NCBI GenBank assembly: GCA_964447605.1
Contig: CAYUTA010000057.1
Span: forward strand, 1 to 16,884
From: CAYUTA01 sp964447605
GTDB taxonomy: Bacteria > Bacillota > Clostridia > Christensenellales > CAG-138
Direction: 5' to 3'
DNA: 16,884 nt
The notes under the pieces were generated by a model. That model was not told the origin of the DNA. It saw nothing but the letters and a program-made list of their open reading frames with translations, and searched no databases. Below, one piece after another: positions 1-8,876 of the stretch. How positions within the stretch are numbered: position 1 is the first letter of the stretch; each line of letters begins with the position of its first letter. Both the position numbers and the translations under genes were made by a program.

Positions 1-1370
1 ATGGCATAGGAAGTATCCACGCCGTCAAACGAATTTGCAATCTCCTCAAGCTTTTCCAAGCGTTTAATGTACGTTTCAAGCGTTTCGCGGCGGGCGCCTG
101 GACGCGCCGCCGAAATTGCATCCGCAGCCTGCACAAGCACGGCCTCGACGGTCTGCGCGTCAACGTCGCCGTGATGCGCAAGAATCGCGTGGACAATTGC
201 GTTGTTCTCACGGAATTTCTTCGCAAGATCCGCGCCAATCTGAGTATGCGAGCCTTCCACCTCGTGGTCGATAGACTTTCCTATATCATGCAATAGGCCC
301 GCGCGCTTGGCAAGCGCAACGTTGGCGCCAAGCTCGGCGGCCATGATTCCGGCCAGGTGTGCAACCTCAACGGAATGCTTGAGCACGTTCTGACCGTAAC
401 TCGTACGATAGCGCATGCGTCCAAGATAGCGCACCAGCTCGTGATGCAGGCCGTTTACGCCTACCTCCAGCACTGCCTGCTCTCCAGCCTCACGGATGGA
501 TGAGTCGACTTCCTTGCGTGCTTTCTCGACCATTTCCTCAATGCGGGCCGGGTGGATACGGCCGTCGAGGATCAGCTTCTCGAGTGCGATGCGCGCAACC
601 TCGCGGCGGACCGGATCAAAGCCGGAAAGGATAACCGCTTCCGGCGTATCGTCAATAATCAGGTCTACGCCCGTCGCGGTTTCGAGCGCACGGATGTTTC
701 GGCCCTCACGGCCAATGATGCGGCCCTTCATTTCATCGTTGGGCAGCGGCACAACCGAAACGGTCGTTTCCGCCACATGATCGGCCGCGCAGCGCTGAAT
801 CGCCAGCGTTATGATATTGCGTGCGCGCTTATCGGCCTCCTCCTTGGTCTTTGCTTCGATCTCACGGATCAGCAGCGCGGCCTCATGCCGCGCATCGCGC
901 TCAACATCTGCCAGCAGCATTTCCCTGGCCGCGTCCATAGAGAGGCCGGATATTTTTTCGAGCTCCTTCAACTGCTGTGCATGCAGTTGTTCAATCTTAT
1001 GCGTTGCGGCGTCAAGCTCCGCTTCCTTGGCGGCAATCGTCGCTTCACGGTGCTCCACCGCATCAAGCTTTTTGTCAAGCGTTTCTTCACGCTGGAACAA
1101 TCTGCGCTCATTGCGCTGAATCTCGCCGCGGCGCTCCTTATTCTCGCGCTCCGCTTCGGCGCGGACCCTGAAAATTTCCTCTTTTGCCTCAAGAATCTTT
1201 TCTTTTTTCACGTCCTCCGCTCTGCGCTGCGCATCGTCATAAAGCTTTTTAACCGCGTCCTCGGCCTTTGCCACTTTCGCCTCGGCCACATTCCTGCGGT
1301 ATGCGTAGCCAATGAGTGTGCCGAAAATCAGCGCGGCGGCGCCTATCATTATATTGCTCCACCATTCCAT
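1..1370 (-). CDS. rny: Ribonuclease Y (RNase Y), 3' end missing at window edge
   Basis: Membrane-anchored endoribonuclease that starts mRNA decay in Firmicutes. The ATG at 1370 has AGGAG eight bases upstream (1379-1383). The 456 visible residues run in family order: an N-terminal membrane segment (about residues 7-24), a long charged coiled coil (about 30-200), a KH domain beginning near residue 210 with a GRIIGREGRN-type loop, and an HD phosphohydrolase domain whose catalytic His-Asp pair is H361/D362 in a LLHDIGK context. RNase Y proteins are usually about 515-520 residues, so roughly 60 C-terminal residues lie beyond the left edge; no frameshift is seen. It follows polC but has its own promoter and a terminator-like hairpin in its leader. 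Identification is secure; only the end is unseen. Confidence 0.97.
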   Translation of the reverse strand, partial: MEWWSNIMIGAAALIFGTLIGYAYRRNVAEAKVAKAEDAVKKLYDDAQRRAEDVKKEKILEAKEEIFRVRAEAERENKERRGEIQRNERRLFQREETLDKKLDAVEHREATIAAKEAELDAATHKIEQLHAQQLKELEKISGLSMDAAREMLLADVERDARHEAALLIREIEAKTKEEADKRARNIITLAIQRCAADHVAETTVSVVPLPNDEMKGRIIGREGRNIRALETATGVDLIIDDTPEAVILSGFDPVRREVARIALEKLILDGRIHPARIEEMVEKARKEVDSSIREAGEQAVLEVGVNGLHHELVRYLGRMRYRTSYGQNVLKHSVEVAHLAGIMAAELGANVALAKRAGLLHDIGKSIDHEVEGSHTQIGADLAKKFRENNAIVHAILAHHGDVDAQTVEAVLVQAADAISAARPGARRETLETYIKRLEKLEEIANSFDGVDTSYA

Positions 1371-1387
1371 ATAGTCAGCTCCTATCT

Positions 1388-1421
1388 ATAAAAATGTAAC
1401 CGCACAAAACTGCACGGTTAC
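1388..1421 (-). terminator. Intrinsic terminator or attenuator in the rny leader
   Basis: Read on the minus strand, GTAACCG (1415-1421) pairs with CGGTTAC (1396-1402). The stem can grow inward by one G-C and two G-U pairs, leaving a loop of about six bases, and is followed by ATTTTTAT. It lies downstream of the promoter at 1510-1538 and only about 18 bases before the rny start codon, so it must be partial or conditional if rny is expressed from here. It would also stop polC readthrough. Confidence 0.65.
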
Positions 1422-1509
1422 TTCATATCATCAATATGATTCAGGCAATTGTTGCCAACGTCAATCTATTTATGAACACACCATACATGTGCAAAATTAC
1501 TTCCTTTGA

Positions 1510-1538
1510 ATTGTATATCAAAACGGTAAATGCGTCAA
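1510..1538 (-). promoter_or_regulatory. Sigma-A type promoter for rny
   Basis: On the minus strand TTGACG (1533-1538) and TACAAT (1510-1515) are separated by exactly 17 bases, each matching 5 of 6 consensus positions. The -35 box begins just beyond the polC stop (1541-1543). Predicted transcription starts near 1503, giving an rny leader of about 130 nt that holds three small hairpins: 1444-1456, 1423-1439 and the terminator at 1388-1421. Confidence 0.65.
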
Positions 1539-1540
1539 GG

Positions 1541-4500
1541 CTAAAACAACGAAATCTGGTTGGATTTGGGAAGATTTGCAAAGCAGCCGCAGCTCTCCAG
1601 CATTGCGATCACGCCGCTGTTTGCTCCGGTTCGCTTTTGAAAATCCTCAATGGAAAGAAACGGCTGATTCCCGCGTTTTTCCGCAATCGAAATCGCAGCC
1701 GTGTTCCCCACGCCCGGCATCGCGTTAAACGGCGCACGAAGGCCATCCCCTTCAACAAGGAACTTTGTTGCGGCCGACCGGTAGATATCCACAGGAAGCA
1801 ACCGGATGCCGCGCAGATTCATTTCATAAACAACCTCCAGAATTGTCTGCATTTCCTTGTCGCGCTTGCGCTCGGCAAAATCCTTGGAGGCGGCGTTTTT
1901 GTCAAGCTCCCGGATGGTTTTGAGCACTGCCTCCGCCCCGCCGCAGGCAATGGTCACATCAAAGGCGTCCGCACGCACGGTGTAATAAACGGCATAAAAC
2001 TCCTTTGGATAATGCACCTTGTAATACGCGATCCGAAACGACATCATTGCATACGCCACCGCGTGCCCGCGCGGAAACATATATTTGATCTTGTGGCAGG
2101 AATCGACAAACCAGGGGGGGATGTTGTTTTTTTGCATCGCAGCCTCCATTTCGGGCAGCAGGCCGCGTCCTTTGCGCACACGCTCCATGATGGAAAAGGA
2201 CATTGAGGCATCCATGCCATGCGCAATGAGATAGTTCATGATATCGTCGCGCGTACAGATCACCTCGCTGAGCCGCGCGATTTTATTGGTGACAAGCGGT
2301 TCCGCATTGTTCAGCCATACGTCCGTACCGTGCGTCAAGCCGGCAATGCGTACCAGCTCCTCCATGCTGGTCGGGCGCGTGCTTTCCAGAACGCCCCGCA
2401 CAAAGCCGGTGCCAAATTCCGGAACGCCAAGCGAACCCACATCGCACTTGAGCTCACTCAGGTCAATGCGCAGCGGTTCCGCGGTGGAATAAATGCGCAT
2501 GGTCTCCCTGTCGTCAAGCGGGATATCGATCGGGTTGACCCCGGTGAGATCCTGCAGCATGCGCAACGCCGTCGGGTCGTCGTGACCGAGGATATCCAGC
2601 TTGACGAGACGGTCGTCCATGGCGTGGAAATCAAAGTGTGTGGTGATGGTATTTTTGTCCTTTTTATCAGCGGGATACTGAATCGGCGTATAGTCGAGAA
2701 TGTCGTCGTCCTTGGGCACGATCACAATGCCGCCCGGATGCTGGCCGGTTGTAACCTTGACGTTCAGGCAGCCCAAGGCAAGCCGTTCACGCTCCGCCTG
2801 CCGCAGGAGCTTTCCCGTCTTTTCCGCATAGTTGAACACGCATTCAAACGCCTTTTTTTCGGCCACGCCGGAAATCGTACCCGCCCGGAAAGCATGATGC
2901 TCGCCAAACATTTCCTCCACATACTTGTGCGCTACCGGTTGATATTCACCGGAAAAATTGAGGTCGATATCCGGCGTCTTGTCACCGTCAAAGCCTAAAA
3001 ACACCTCAAACGGAATTTCGTAGCCAAGCTTTCTATATGGCGCGCCGCATGCCGGGCAGTCCTTGTCCGGCATATCGATGCCGCAGGCATAATTGCCGCG
3101 GTCTACATCGAACTCACTGTGCTTGCAGTTCGGGCAGACATAATGCGGCTGTAATGCATTGACCTCCGTAATGCCTGAAAGCGTCGCTACAAGCGAGGAT
3201 CCGACGCTTCCCCGGGATCCGACCAGATAGCCGTCGGAGAGCGACTTTTGCACCAGGCGCTGGGCCATGAGATAGAGCGAGGCAAAGCCGTTTCCGATGA
3301 TGGATTTCAATTCCCGGTCAAGGCGCGCCTGCACCACCTCCGGCAGCGGATTGCCGTAGATTTCATATGCCTTCGACAGGGTCATATCCGTCAGTATCTT
3401 TTCCGCATCCTCAATTTTCGGCGCGTGCGTCCCGTCCGGAAACGGTTTAAGCACATCGCACTGGCCGGCGATTGCATTAGGCGATTCAATCACTACGCGG
3501 CGCGCGGCGTCTTCGCCAAGATATGCAAATTCCGCAAGCATTTCCTCCGTCGTCTTATAATACAGAGGTGCCTGATAGCATGCGTCCTCAAAGCCAAGCT
3601 TGGTCATGAGAATTTCACGGTAGATGCTGTCGCCCGGTTCGAGGAAGTGCACGTCCCCCGTTGCCGCAACCGGCTTATCAAGCTTTTCGCCAAGCGCAAC
3701 GATTGTACGGTTGATATCCAGAAGTCGTTCCTCTTCGGCAATGCCCCCGCGCACCATAAACGCATTGTTGCCGCGCGGCTGAATCTCCAAAAAATCATAG
3801 AATGAAGCGATCGACTCGATTTCGGCCTCGCTTCTTTCATGAAGGATCGCCTGATATAGCTCGCCCTGCTCACAGGCGGAACCCACAATCAGGCCGCTGC
3901 GGTAAATTGAAAGCAGGCTGCGCGGAATGATTGGCCGCGCGCGAAAATGATCCAAATGGGAGTAGCTGATCAGGCGGTACAGGTTTTTCATGCCGGACTG
4001 TGTACGCGCCAGCAAAATGATGTGGTTTGTTTTCTGTTTCTTCTTTTCACCCGGCATGCGCGGCGCCTCCGGCAGACGCACGGGCACCTGATGGACATTG
4101 CGCGCAGCAAGCATTCCGAGCAGTTTAACAAAAACGTCCGCCGTAGCCTTTGCGTCGTCGATTGCACGATGGTGATCGGTCAGCGTTACGCCGAGCGCGT
4201 CACAAACGGTATCCAGCTTATGATTGTGCAAATCGTGCATCAGATACCGGGCAAGCATGAGCGTGTCCGCATACGCGCCGGAAAAGTCGAACCCAAACCT
4301 TGCTCCATGATACCGGATAAAGCCCATATCAAAGTCCGCATTATGCGCAACCAGGCGGCAGCCGCTGCAAAAGCCGGAAAAGGCGTCCAGCACATCCCGC
4401 AAACGCGGCGCGTCCGCAATCATTTCATTGGTAATGCCGGTAAGCTTCGTAATGTTGGATGGAATGATCGTGCCGTCGTTAACAAAGGTTTGAAACGTGT

Positions 4501-5536
4501 CCGTTTCCCTGCCGTTTACAATTTTTACTGCGCCGATTTCAATGATCTCGGACTGTTCCGGCTTTAGCCCGGTCGTTTCCAGGTCAAATACAACGAAGGT
4601 CTGATTGGTATCCGCAAGCTGTGAATCGCTCAACAGATACCCCTCTACGCCAAACAGCGCCTTGACTCCCGTTTTTTTGCTCGCCTTGGCCGCTTCCGGA
4701 AAGGATTGCACCACGCCGTGATCCGTGATTGCCAGCGCTTTATGGCCAAATCGCTTTGCTGTGGAGAATGCCGCCGAAACATCCGTTAAGCCGTCCATCA
4801 TGGACATGCGGGTATGCAGGTGCAGCTCCACCCGCTTTTCCTCGGACCGGTCCATCCTGCGTTCAGGCGCAGGCGCGGTATTCACATCGTTTGCATAAAG
4901 CTGAAGCTCAGAACTGAATTTTGCAAGCTTGCATGCGCCGCGTATGGCAATGCGCCCGCCGCTTTTTCGGATACCGGATATTTTGTCCAGAAAACGCCCT
5001 CGCTTTTCCCCTGAAAAAAACGTACAGCTGCAATAGATGGAATCGGTCTCGTCCGTTATGTTAAGCTGGGCGCGGAACATCGGCCTGCCGTCCCGCGTTT
5101 TGTTCGCCCAGGTGTCCTTTTCCACAAAGGATACAATGCGCCCCTGAATGACCGCGGCGGGCATGCCGTCGGTCAGGTCACAGATGCGCGTGCGTTCCTC
5201 CGTTTTTATCAGTGAGCCAAGCAGCACGGGGCTATCCGCTTTGACGGAAGACGCCTGTGCGGCAGGCTGCGGCCTTTCCTGTTGCGCCTCCGCCTCTGCC
5301 GTGCGCCGGACCTGATATTCCGACAGTTCAAGAAACGTGGTATAAACGCGCATATCCGGGAACAGCGCCCGCATGGAATCTGCAATCCGCGTCTGCACGC
5401 TGCAGTTTATTCCGTCCGCACACAAAAAACGAATGCACAGACTGTTGGTTTTGCGGTTGAGCGTAACCGCTTCAACCTGCAGTGCATCCGTGTCGATATC
5501 AATTTGCCTGAGTGTGGTTAGCAGTTCCTCCCCCAA
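1541..5536 (-). CDS. polC: DNA polymerase III alpha subunit, PolC type
   Basis: Replicative DNA polymerase of Firmicutes with built-in 3'-5' proofreading, 1331 residues. Domains in order: OB fold (about 125-215), PHP domain opening with HLHT at 239-242 and TDHG at 271-274, and an inserted DEDDh exonuclease (D318/E320, HNAD 398-401, H456 and D461). The second half of PHP follows, then the fingers/palm with a C4 zinc site (C801, C804, C827, C830), catalytic acidic pair D856/D858 and DILGHDDP at 981-988. The protein ends in QISLF (1327-1331), a sliding-clamp binding motif. The start is TTG with GGGAG six bases upstream (5543-5547); a nearby ATG at 5549 is out of frame. It is about 100 residues shorter than B. 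subtilis PolC, mostly at the N terminus. It lies 13 bp after ispG. Confidence 0.98.
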   Translation of the reverse strand: MGEELLTTLRQIDIDTDALQVEAVTLNRKTNSLCIRFLCADGINCSVQTRIADSMRALFPDMRVYTTFLELSEYQVRRTAEAEAQQERPQPAAQASSVKADSPVLLGSLIKTEERTRICDLTDGMPAAVIQGRIVSFVEKDTWANKTRDGRPMFRAQLNITDETDSIYCSCTFFSGEKRGRFLDKISGIRKSGGRIAIRGACKLAKFSSELQLYANDVNTAPAPERRMDRSEEKRVELHLHTRMSMMDGLTDVSAAFSTAKRFGHKALAITDHGVVQSFPEAAKASKKTGVKALFGVEGYLLSDSQLADTNQTFVVFDLETTGLKPEQSEIIEIGAVKIVNGRETDTFQTFVNDGTIIPSNITKLTGITNEMIADAPRLRDVLDAFSGFCSGCRLVAHNADFDMGFIRYHGARFGFDFSGAYADTLMLARYLMHDLHNHKLDTVCDALGVTLTDHHRAIDDAKATADVFVKLLGMLAARNVHQVPVRLPEAPRMPGEKKKQKTNHIILLARTQSGMKNLYRLISYSHLDHFRARPIIPRSLLSIYRSGLIVGSACEQGELYQAILHERSEAEIESIASFYDFLEIQPRGNNAFMVRGGIAEEERLLDINRTIVALGEKLDKPVAATGDVHFLEPGDSIYREILMTKLGFEDACYQAPLYYKTTEEMLAEFAYLGEDAARRVVIESPNAIAGQCDVLKPFPDGTHAPKIEDAEKILTDMTLSKAYEIYGNPLPEVVQARLDRELKSIIGNGFASLYLMAQRLVQKSLSDGYLVGSRGSVGSSLVATLSGITEVNALQPHYVCPNCKHSEFDVDRGNYACGIDMPDKDCPACGAPYRKLGYEIPFEVFLGFDGDKTPDIDLNFSGEYQPVAHKYVEEMFGEHHAFRAGTISGVAEKKAFECVFNYAEKTGKLLRQAERERLALGCLNVKVTTGQHPGGIVIVPKDDDILDYTPIQYPADKKDKNTITTHFDFHAMDDRLVKLDILGHDDPTALRMLQDLTGVNPIDIPLDDRETMRIYSTAEPLRIDLSELKCDVGSLGVPEFGTGFVRGVLESTRPTSMEELVRIAGLTHGTDVWLNNAEPLVTNKIARLSEVICTRDDIMNYLIAHGMDASMSFSIMERVRKGRGLLPEMEAAMQKNNIPPWFVDSCHKIKYMFPRGHAVAYAMMSFRIAYYKVHYPKEFYAVYYTVRADAFDVTIACGGAEAVLKTIRELDKNAASKDFAERKRDKEMQTILEVVYEMNLRGIRLLPVDIYRSAATKFLVEGDGLRAPFNAMPGVGNTAAISIAEKRGNQPFLSIEDFQKRTGANSGVIAMLESCGCFANLPKSNQISLF

Positions 5537-5549
5537 AATAGTCTCCCAT

Positions 5550-6623
5550 TCAAACCAATGTCTTTATCTCACCCAACAGCATTTCAGAAGCCCGCTGCAG
5601 CAGTGCAGCCATGACCTCCTCCGTGCTGCCGCTGTATACTTTTTCCCCGCGCTGAAACAGCACGCCGTTCCCGTCGCCGAAAGCAATGCCGATATCCGCG
5701 TCCGCGGCCTCTCCCGGCCCATTTACAGCGCAACCCATAACGGCAACCTTTAGATAACCCTGCCGTCGCGGCAGGCTGCCGCCCACAACTTCAACCATCT
5801 TCATCAGGTCTACGCGCGTACGACCGCAGGTTGGACAACTGACAATTTCGATATCGTCCTTTTTTAAGTGCAACGCGCGCAGGATACGCAGCCCGGTTTC
5901 CACCTCGCGTACGGGATCGTCCGTCAATGAAACGCGGATTGTATCCCCGATTCCATCGAGCAGCAGCGCGCCGATGCCAACGGCGGATTTTACAATGCCC
6001 TCCTGCACATCGCCCGTTTCCGTGATGCCGATATGCATCGGATAATCGATGCATGCCGCGGCCCTGCGATAGGCGGCGACCGTATCCCTTACCGTAGAAG
6101 CCTTCAGCGAAATCACGATGTCACAAAAACCCTCGTCCTCGAGTATGCGCACGTGCCTGAGCGCGCTTTCCACCATTGCATCCGGCGTTGCGCCGCCATA
6201 CCGCTGCTTCAACTGAGGCTCAAGCGAACCTGCGTTAACGCCGATGCGAATTGGCGTGCGGTGCGCTTTGGCGCACTGCACGAGCGTACGCACGCGCTGC
6301 TCGTCACCAATATTTCCAGGGTTGAAACGCAGCTTGTCCGCTCCGTTCTCGATTGCGGCAATGGCCAGGCGGTAGTCAAAGTGCACGTCGGCAACCAGCG
6401 GGATGTGAATCCGGCTTCGGATATCGCGCAGCGCCGCGGCGCAGTCAAAATCATAAACCGATGCGCGCACGATGTCGCAGCCGGCGTTCGTAAGCGCATG
6501 AATCTGCGCTGCGGTGGCCGCAACATCGCGCGTATCCGTGTTCGTCATGGATTGCACGCTGACGGGCGCGCCGCCGCCGACACGGACGCAGCCTATAGAT
6601 ACGGCCCCTGTTTTGTGCGGCAT
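5550..6623 (-). CDS. ispG: 4-hydroxy-3-methylbut-2-en-1-yl diphosphate synthase (IspG/GcpE)
   Basis: Iron-sulfur enzyme of the MEP pathway that reductively opens the cyclic diphosphate MEcPP to HMBPP. The 357 residues form the short bacterial type: an N-terminal TIM-barrel half followed by the 4Fe-4S domain. Cluster ligands appear as C263 and C266 (SCPTCGR) and C298 (MGCAVNGPGEA), with the conserved E305 as the fourth ligand of the family. The ATG at 6623 has AGGAGG (6633-6638) nine bases upstream, overlapping the end of rseP, whose stop is only 5 bases away, so the two are probably translationally linked. It shares the cluster with dxr, an earlier step of the same pathway. Confidence 0.97.
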   Translation of the reverse strand: MPHKTGAVSIGCVRVGGGAPVSVQSMTNTDTRDVAATAAQIHALTNAGCDIVRASVYDFDCAAALRDIRSRIHIPLVADVHFDYRLAIAAIENGADKLRFNPGNIGDEQRVRTLVQCAKAHRTPIRIGVNAGSLEPQLKQRYGGATPDAMVESALRHVRILEDEGFCDIVISLKASTVRDTVAAYRRAAACIDYPMHIGITETGDVQEGIVKSAVGIGALLLDGIGDTIRVSLTDDPVREVETGLRILRALHLKKDDIEIVSCPTCGRTRVDLMKMVEVVGGSLPRRQGYLKVAVMGCAVNGPGEAADADIGIAFGDGNGVLFQRGEKVYSGSTEEVMAALLQRASEMLLGEIKTLV

Positions 6624-6628
6624 AGCGG

Positions 6629-7657
6629 CTAGCCTCCTATCAGGTTTACAATATCGTTATACGTTAAAAAGATGATCAAACCGAACAGCAATATCAGCCC
6701 GGCAAAATGCACAAAGCCTTCTTTTTCAGGCGGAATCGCTTTGCCGCGAATGCCCTCGATGACCATGAATACCGCCCGGCCGCCGTCAAGCGCGGGAAGC
6801 GGCAGCAGGTTCATGATTCCTAAGCTCATGCTGATCATCACCGCAAAGCGCAGCACGGTTTCAAAACCAAAGCGCACTGCCTCGCTGATATAGGCAATGA
6901 TGCCGACCGGACCCGCTACATCGGTCGACTGCACGTTGCCCTGGAACAAGCGCCCAAAGAACGAGAAGGTTTCCGTTACCATGCTCCAAACATAGCCGAA
7001 TGACATGCCAATTGAACGGAAAAAGCCAAAGCGCATACGAACGGGCTCAATGGTAATGCCGATCAGGTTTTTTCCCGCTTCTTCATTATAGATATCATGG
7101 AGCTGACAGACTACGGTTTTGCCGCCGCGTTCCACCGTGATGGCGACGTCGTCCCCTTCAACCGCGAGGATCAGCGGTACGGTTTCTGCATAATAGTTTA
7201 CACGTTTACCGCCGACGGCTGTAATCACATCTCCCGGCTGCATACCGGCGATGTGCGCAGGCGCGGAAACGTCCCCCACCTCCACGATGGACGGCACAAA
7301 ATCGCCATAGGAAGCCAGGGTGACGATCGAAATAAGGATGGCGAACAGAAAATTCATCACCGGACCGGAAAGAACGACGATCAGCCGTTTCCACCAGACC
7401 TGCGCATGGAAGCACTTCGCGTCGCGGACCTCCGCATCCTCTCCATAAAAACGGCACATTCCGCCAATCGGCAGCGCGCGCAGGGAATACTGGATTCCGT
7501 TTTTCTCCTTTTTTACAATCACCGGCCCCATGCCAACGGCAAATTCCACAATCGAGAAACCGAGCAGACGGCCGGTTATGTAATGCCCGAATTCATGAAT
7601 CGTTACAATTACGGACAGAAGCAGCAGCGCCGCTAAAATGGAAAGTATCGTACTCAA
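6629..7657 (-). CDS. rseP: Site-2 zinc metalloprotease, RseP/RasP family
   Basis: Intramembrane protease that cleaves transmembrane segments such as anti-sigma factors and signal-peptide remnants. An N-terminal membrane helix carries HEFGH (21-25 from the start chosen here), the PDZ domain spans about 120-195, and the C-terminal part carries LPALDGGR with the third zinc ligand, followed by a last membrane helix. I place the start at TTG 7657: AAGGAG (7663-7668) sits five bases upstream, giving 342 residues beginning MSTILSILAA. The longer GTG start at 7675 would put that ribosome site inside the gene and has no site of its own. It lies between dxr and ispG, as in many Firmicutes. Function is firm, the exact start less so. 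Confidence 0.95.
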   Translation of the reverse strand: MSTILSILAALLLLSVIVTIHEFGHYITGRLLGFSIVEFAVGMGPVIVKKEKNGIQYSLRALPIGGMCRFYGEDAEVRDAKCFHAQVWWKRLIVVLSGPVMNFLFAILISIVTLASYGDFVPSIVEVGDVSAPAHIAGMQPGDVITAVGGKRVNYYAETVPLILAVEGDDVAITVERGGKTVVCQLHDIYNEEAGKNLIGITIEPVRMRFGFFRSIGMSFGYVWSMVTETFSFFGRLFQGNVQSTDVAGPVGIIAYISEAVRFGFETVLRFAVMISMSLGIMNLLPLPALDGGRAVFMVIEGIRGKAIPPEKEGFVHFAGLILLFGLIIFLTYNDIVNLIGG

Positions 7658-7723
7658 TGAATCTCCTTCTTCCACAACGCCGGCACCGGCCGCAATGCGG
7701 CGAGCGATGCCGTTTCGATTTTC

Positions 7724-8860
7724 TTAGCGGATATAGGTCTCCGCGAGCGAACGCGCCTGCGCATCGGCGCGCAAAATGTCCTCTACACATGCCGGATGCA
7801 CCGGTATATGCTGCTGCAAAGTATAATCCACCATGCAAAAAATGTCCACAAACCCAATGCGCCCGTCGCAAAATGCTTGCACCGCCGCCTCATTTGCGCC
7901 ATTATACACGGTTGGATACGTCTGGCCAGCGCGCAGCGCGTCATACGCCATCCGAATGGCGGGAAATCGTTCCAAATCGACCGCATGAAAGGATAGCGAA
8001 CCGATTTCTTCCAGCTGCAAAGGACGGCAAACCGAAGCGGACCGTTTTGGATACGTGATTGCATACTGGATCGGCAGCCGCATGTCCGGATTACTCATGT
8101 TGGCCATGACCGTGCCGTCGCGGTACGCCACCATAGAATGCACAATGGACTGCGGGTGGATCAGAACGTCGATGCGCTCTGCATCCATGTCAAACAGATA
8201 GCCCGCCTCAATCACCTCAAGCCCTTTATTAAACAGCGTGGCCGAATCGATGGTGATTTTCCGGCCCATGTTCCAGGTTGGGTGGCGCAGCGCCTGCTCC
8301 AGTGTGATATCCGCAAGCGCATCGGCGCTTTTCTGCCAGAAGGGACCGCCGGATGCGGTCAGAATCAGGCGGGCGACCTCATCGCTGCGTCCGTTTTGCA
8401 GGCATTGAAAGATGGCCGATTGCTCGCTGTCTACGGGGATGATCTCACCGCCGCAGGCATCGACGGCCGCGCGAACGAACGCATTTCCGCAAACAATGCT
8501 TTCCTTGTTTGCCAACGCAACGCGTTTTCCCGCTTTCAGTGAGGCAAGCAGCGGCAACAGAGCGGCAAACCCGCTGATGCCGTTGACAACCACATCGCTT
8601 CCGTCGTTTGCGGCAAGCAGTTCGGCAGCATCGGCGCCAAACACCGCCTCCGTATGCGGCGGCAGAAGCGATGTGTCAAAGCGCGCTTCGCAGGCGACAA
8701 TCCGTGGGCAAAACCGATTTGCCTGCTCAATCAGCAGCTTTGTATTGGACTTTGCCGACAAACCGTACAACTCCAGCGCCTCCGGTCTGGACGCAAGCAC
8801 CTCGAGCGCCTGTCTGCCGATTGAGCCGGTGCTGCCAAGTACCGTAATTTTTTTATGCAT
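7724..8860 (-). CDS. dxr: 1-deoxy-D-xylulose 5-phosphate reductoisomerase
   Basis: NADPH-dependent enzyme that commits carbon to the MEP isoprenoid pathway by turning DXP into MEP; it is the fosmidomycin target. The 378 residues show the nucleotide-binding GSTGSIG at 9-15, NKES at 118-121, the metal/substrate motif DSEQSA at 144-149 (metal ligands D144 and E146), the substrate loop around HPTWNMG at 193-199, and metal ligand E215 within NKGLEVIEA. All expected catalytic residues are present. The ATG at 8860 has GGAGG (8864-8868) at a short 3-base spacing. It starts 16 bp after the cdsA stop. The 66-bp gap to rseP holds GC-rich inverted repeats but no T-tract, so the unit probably continues. 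Confidence 0.97.
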   Translation of the reverse strand: MHKKITVLGSTGSIGRQALEVLASRPEALELYGLSAKSNTKLLIEQANRFCPRIVACEARFDTSLLPPHTEAVFGADAAELLAANDGSDVVVNGISGFAALLPLLASLKAGKRVALANKESIVCGNAFVRAAVDACGGEIIPVDSEQSAIFQCLQNGRSDEVARLILTASGGPFWQKSADALADITLEQALRHPTWNMGRKITIDSATLFNKGLEVIEAGYLFDMDAERIDVLIHPQSIVHSMVAYRDGTVMANMSNPDMRLPIQYAITYPKRSASVCRPLQLEEIGSLSFHAVDLERFPAIRMAYDALRAGQTYPTVYNGANEAAVQAFCDGRIGFVDIFCMVDYTLQQHIPVHPACVEDILRADAQARSLAETYIR

Positions 8861-8876
8861 AAGCCTCCGTTACCAT

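Noticed and set aside
552..1391. 279-codon open frame on the plus strand
   Set aside because: It is antisense to rny, whose coiled-coil, KH and HD domains are clear on the minus strand.
1436..2998. Two long plus-strand frames (256 and 259 codons)
   Set aside because: Both are antisense to the C-terminal part of polC and carry no recognisable motif.
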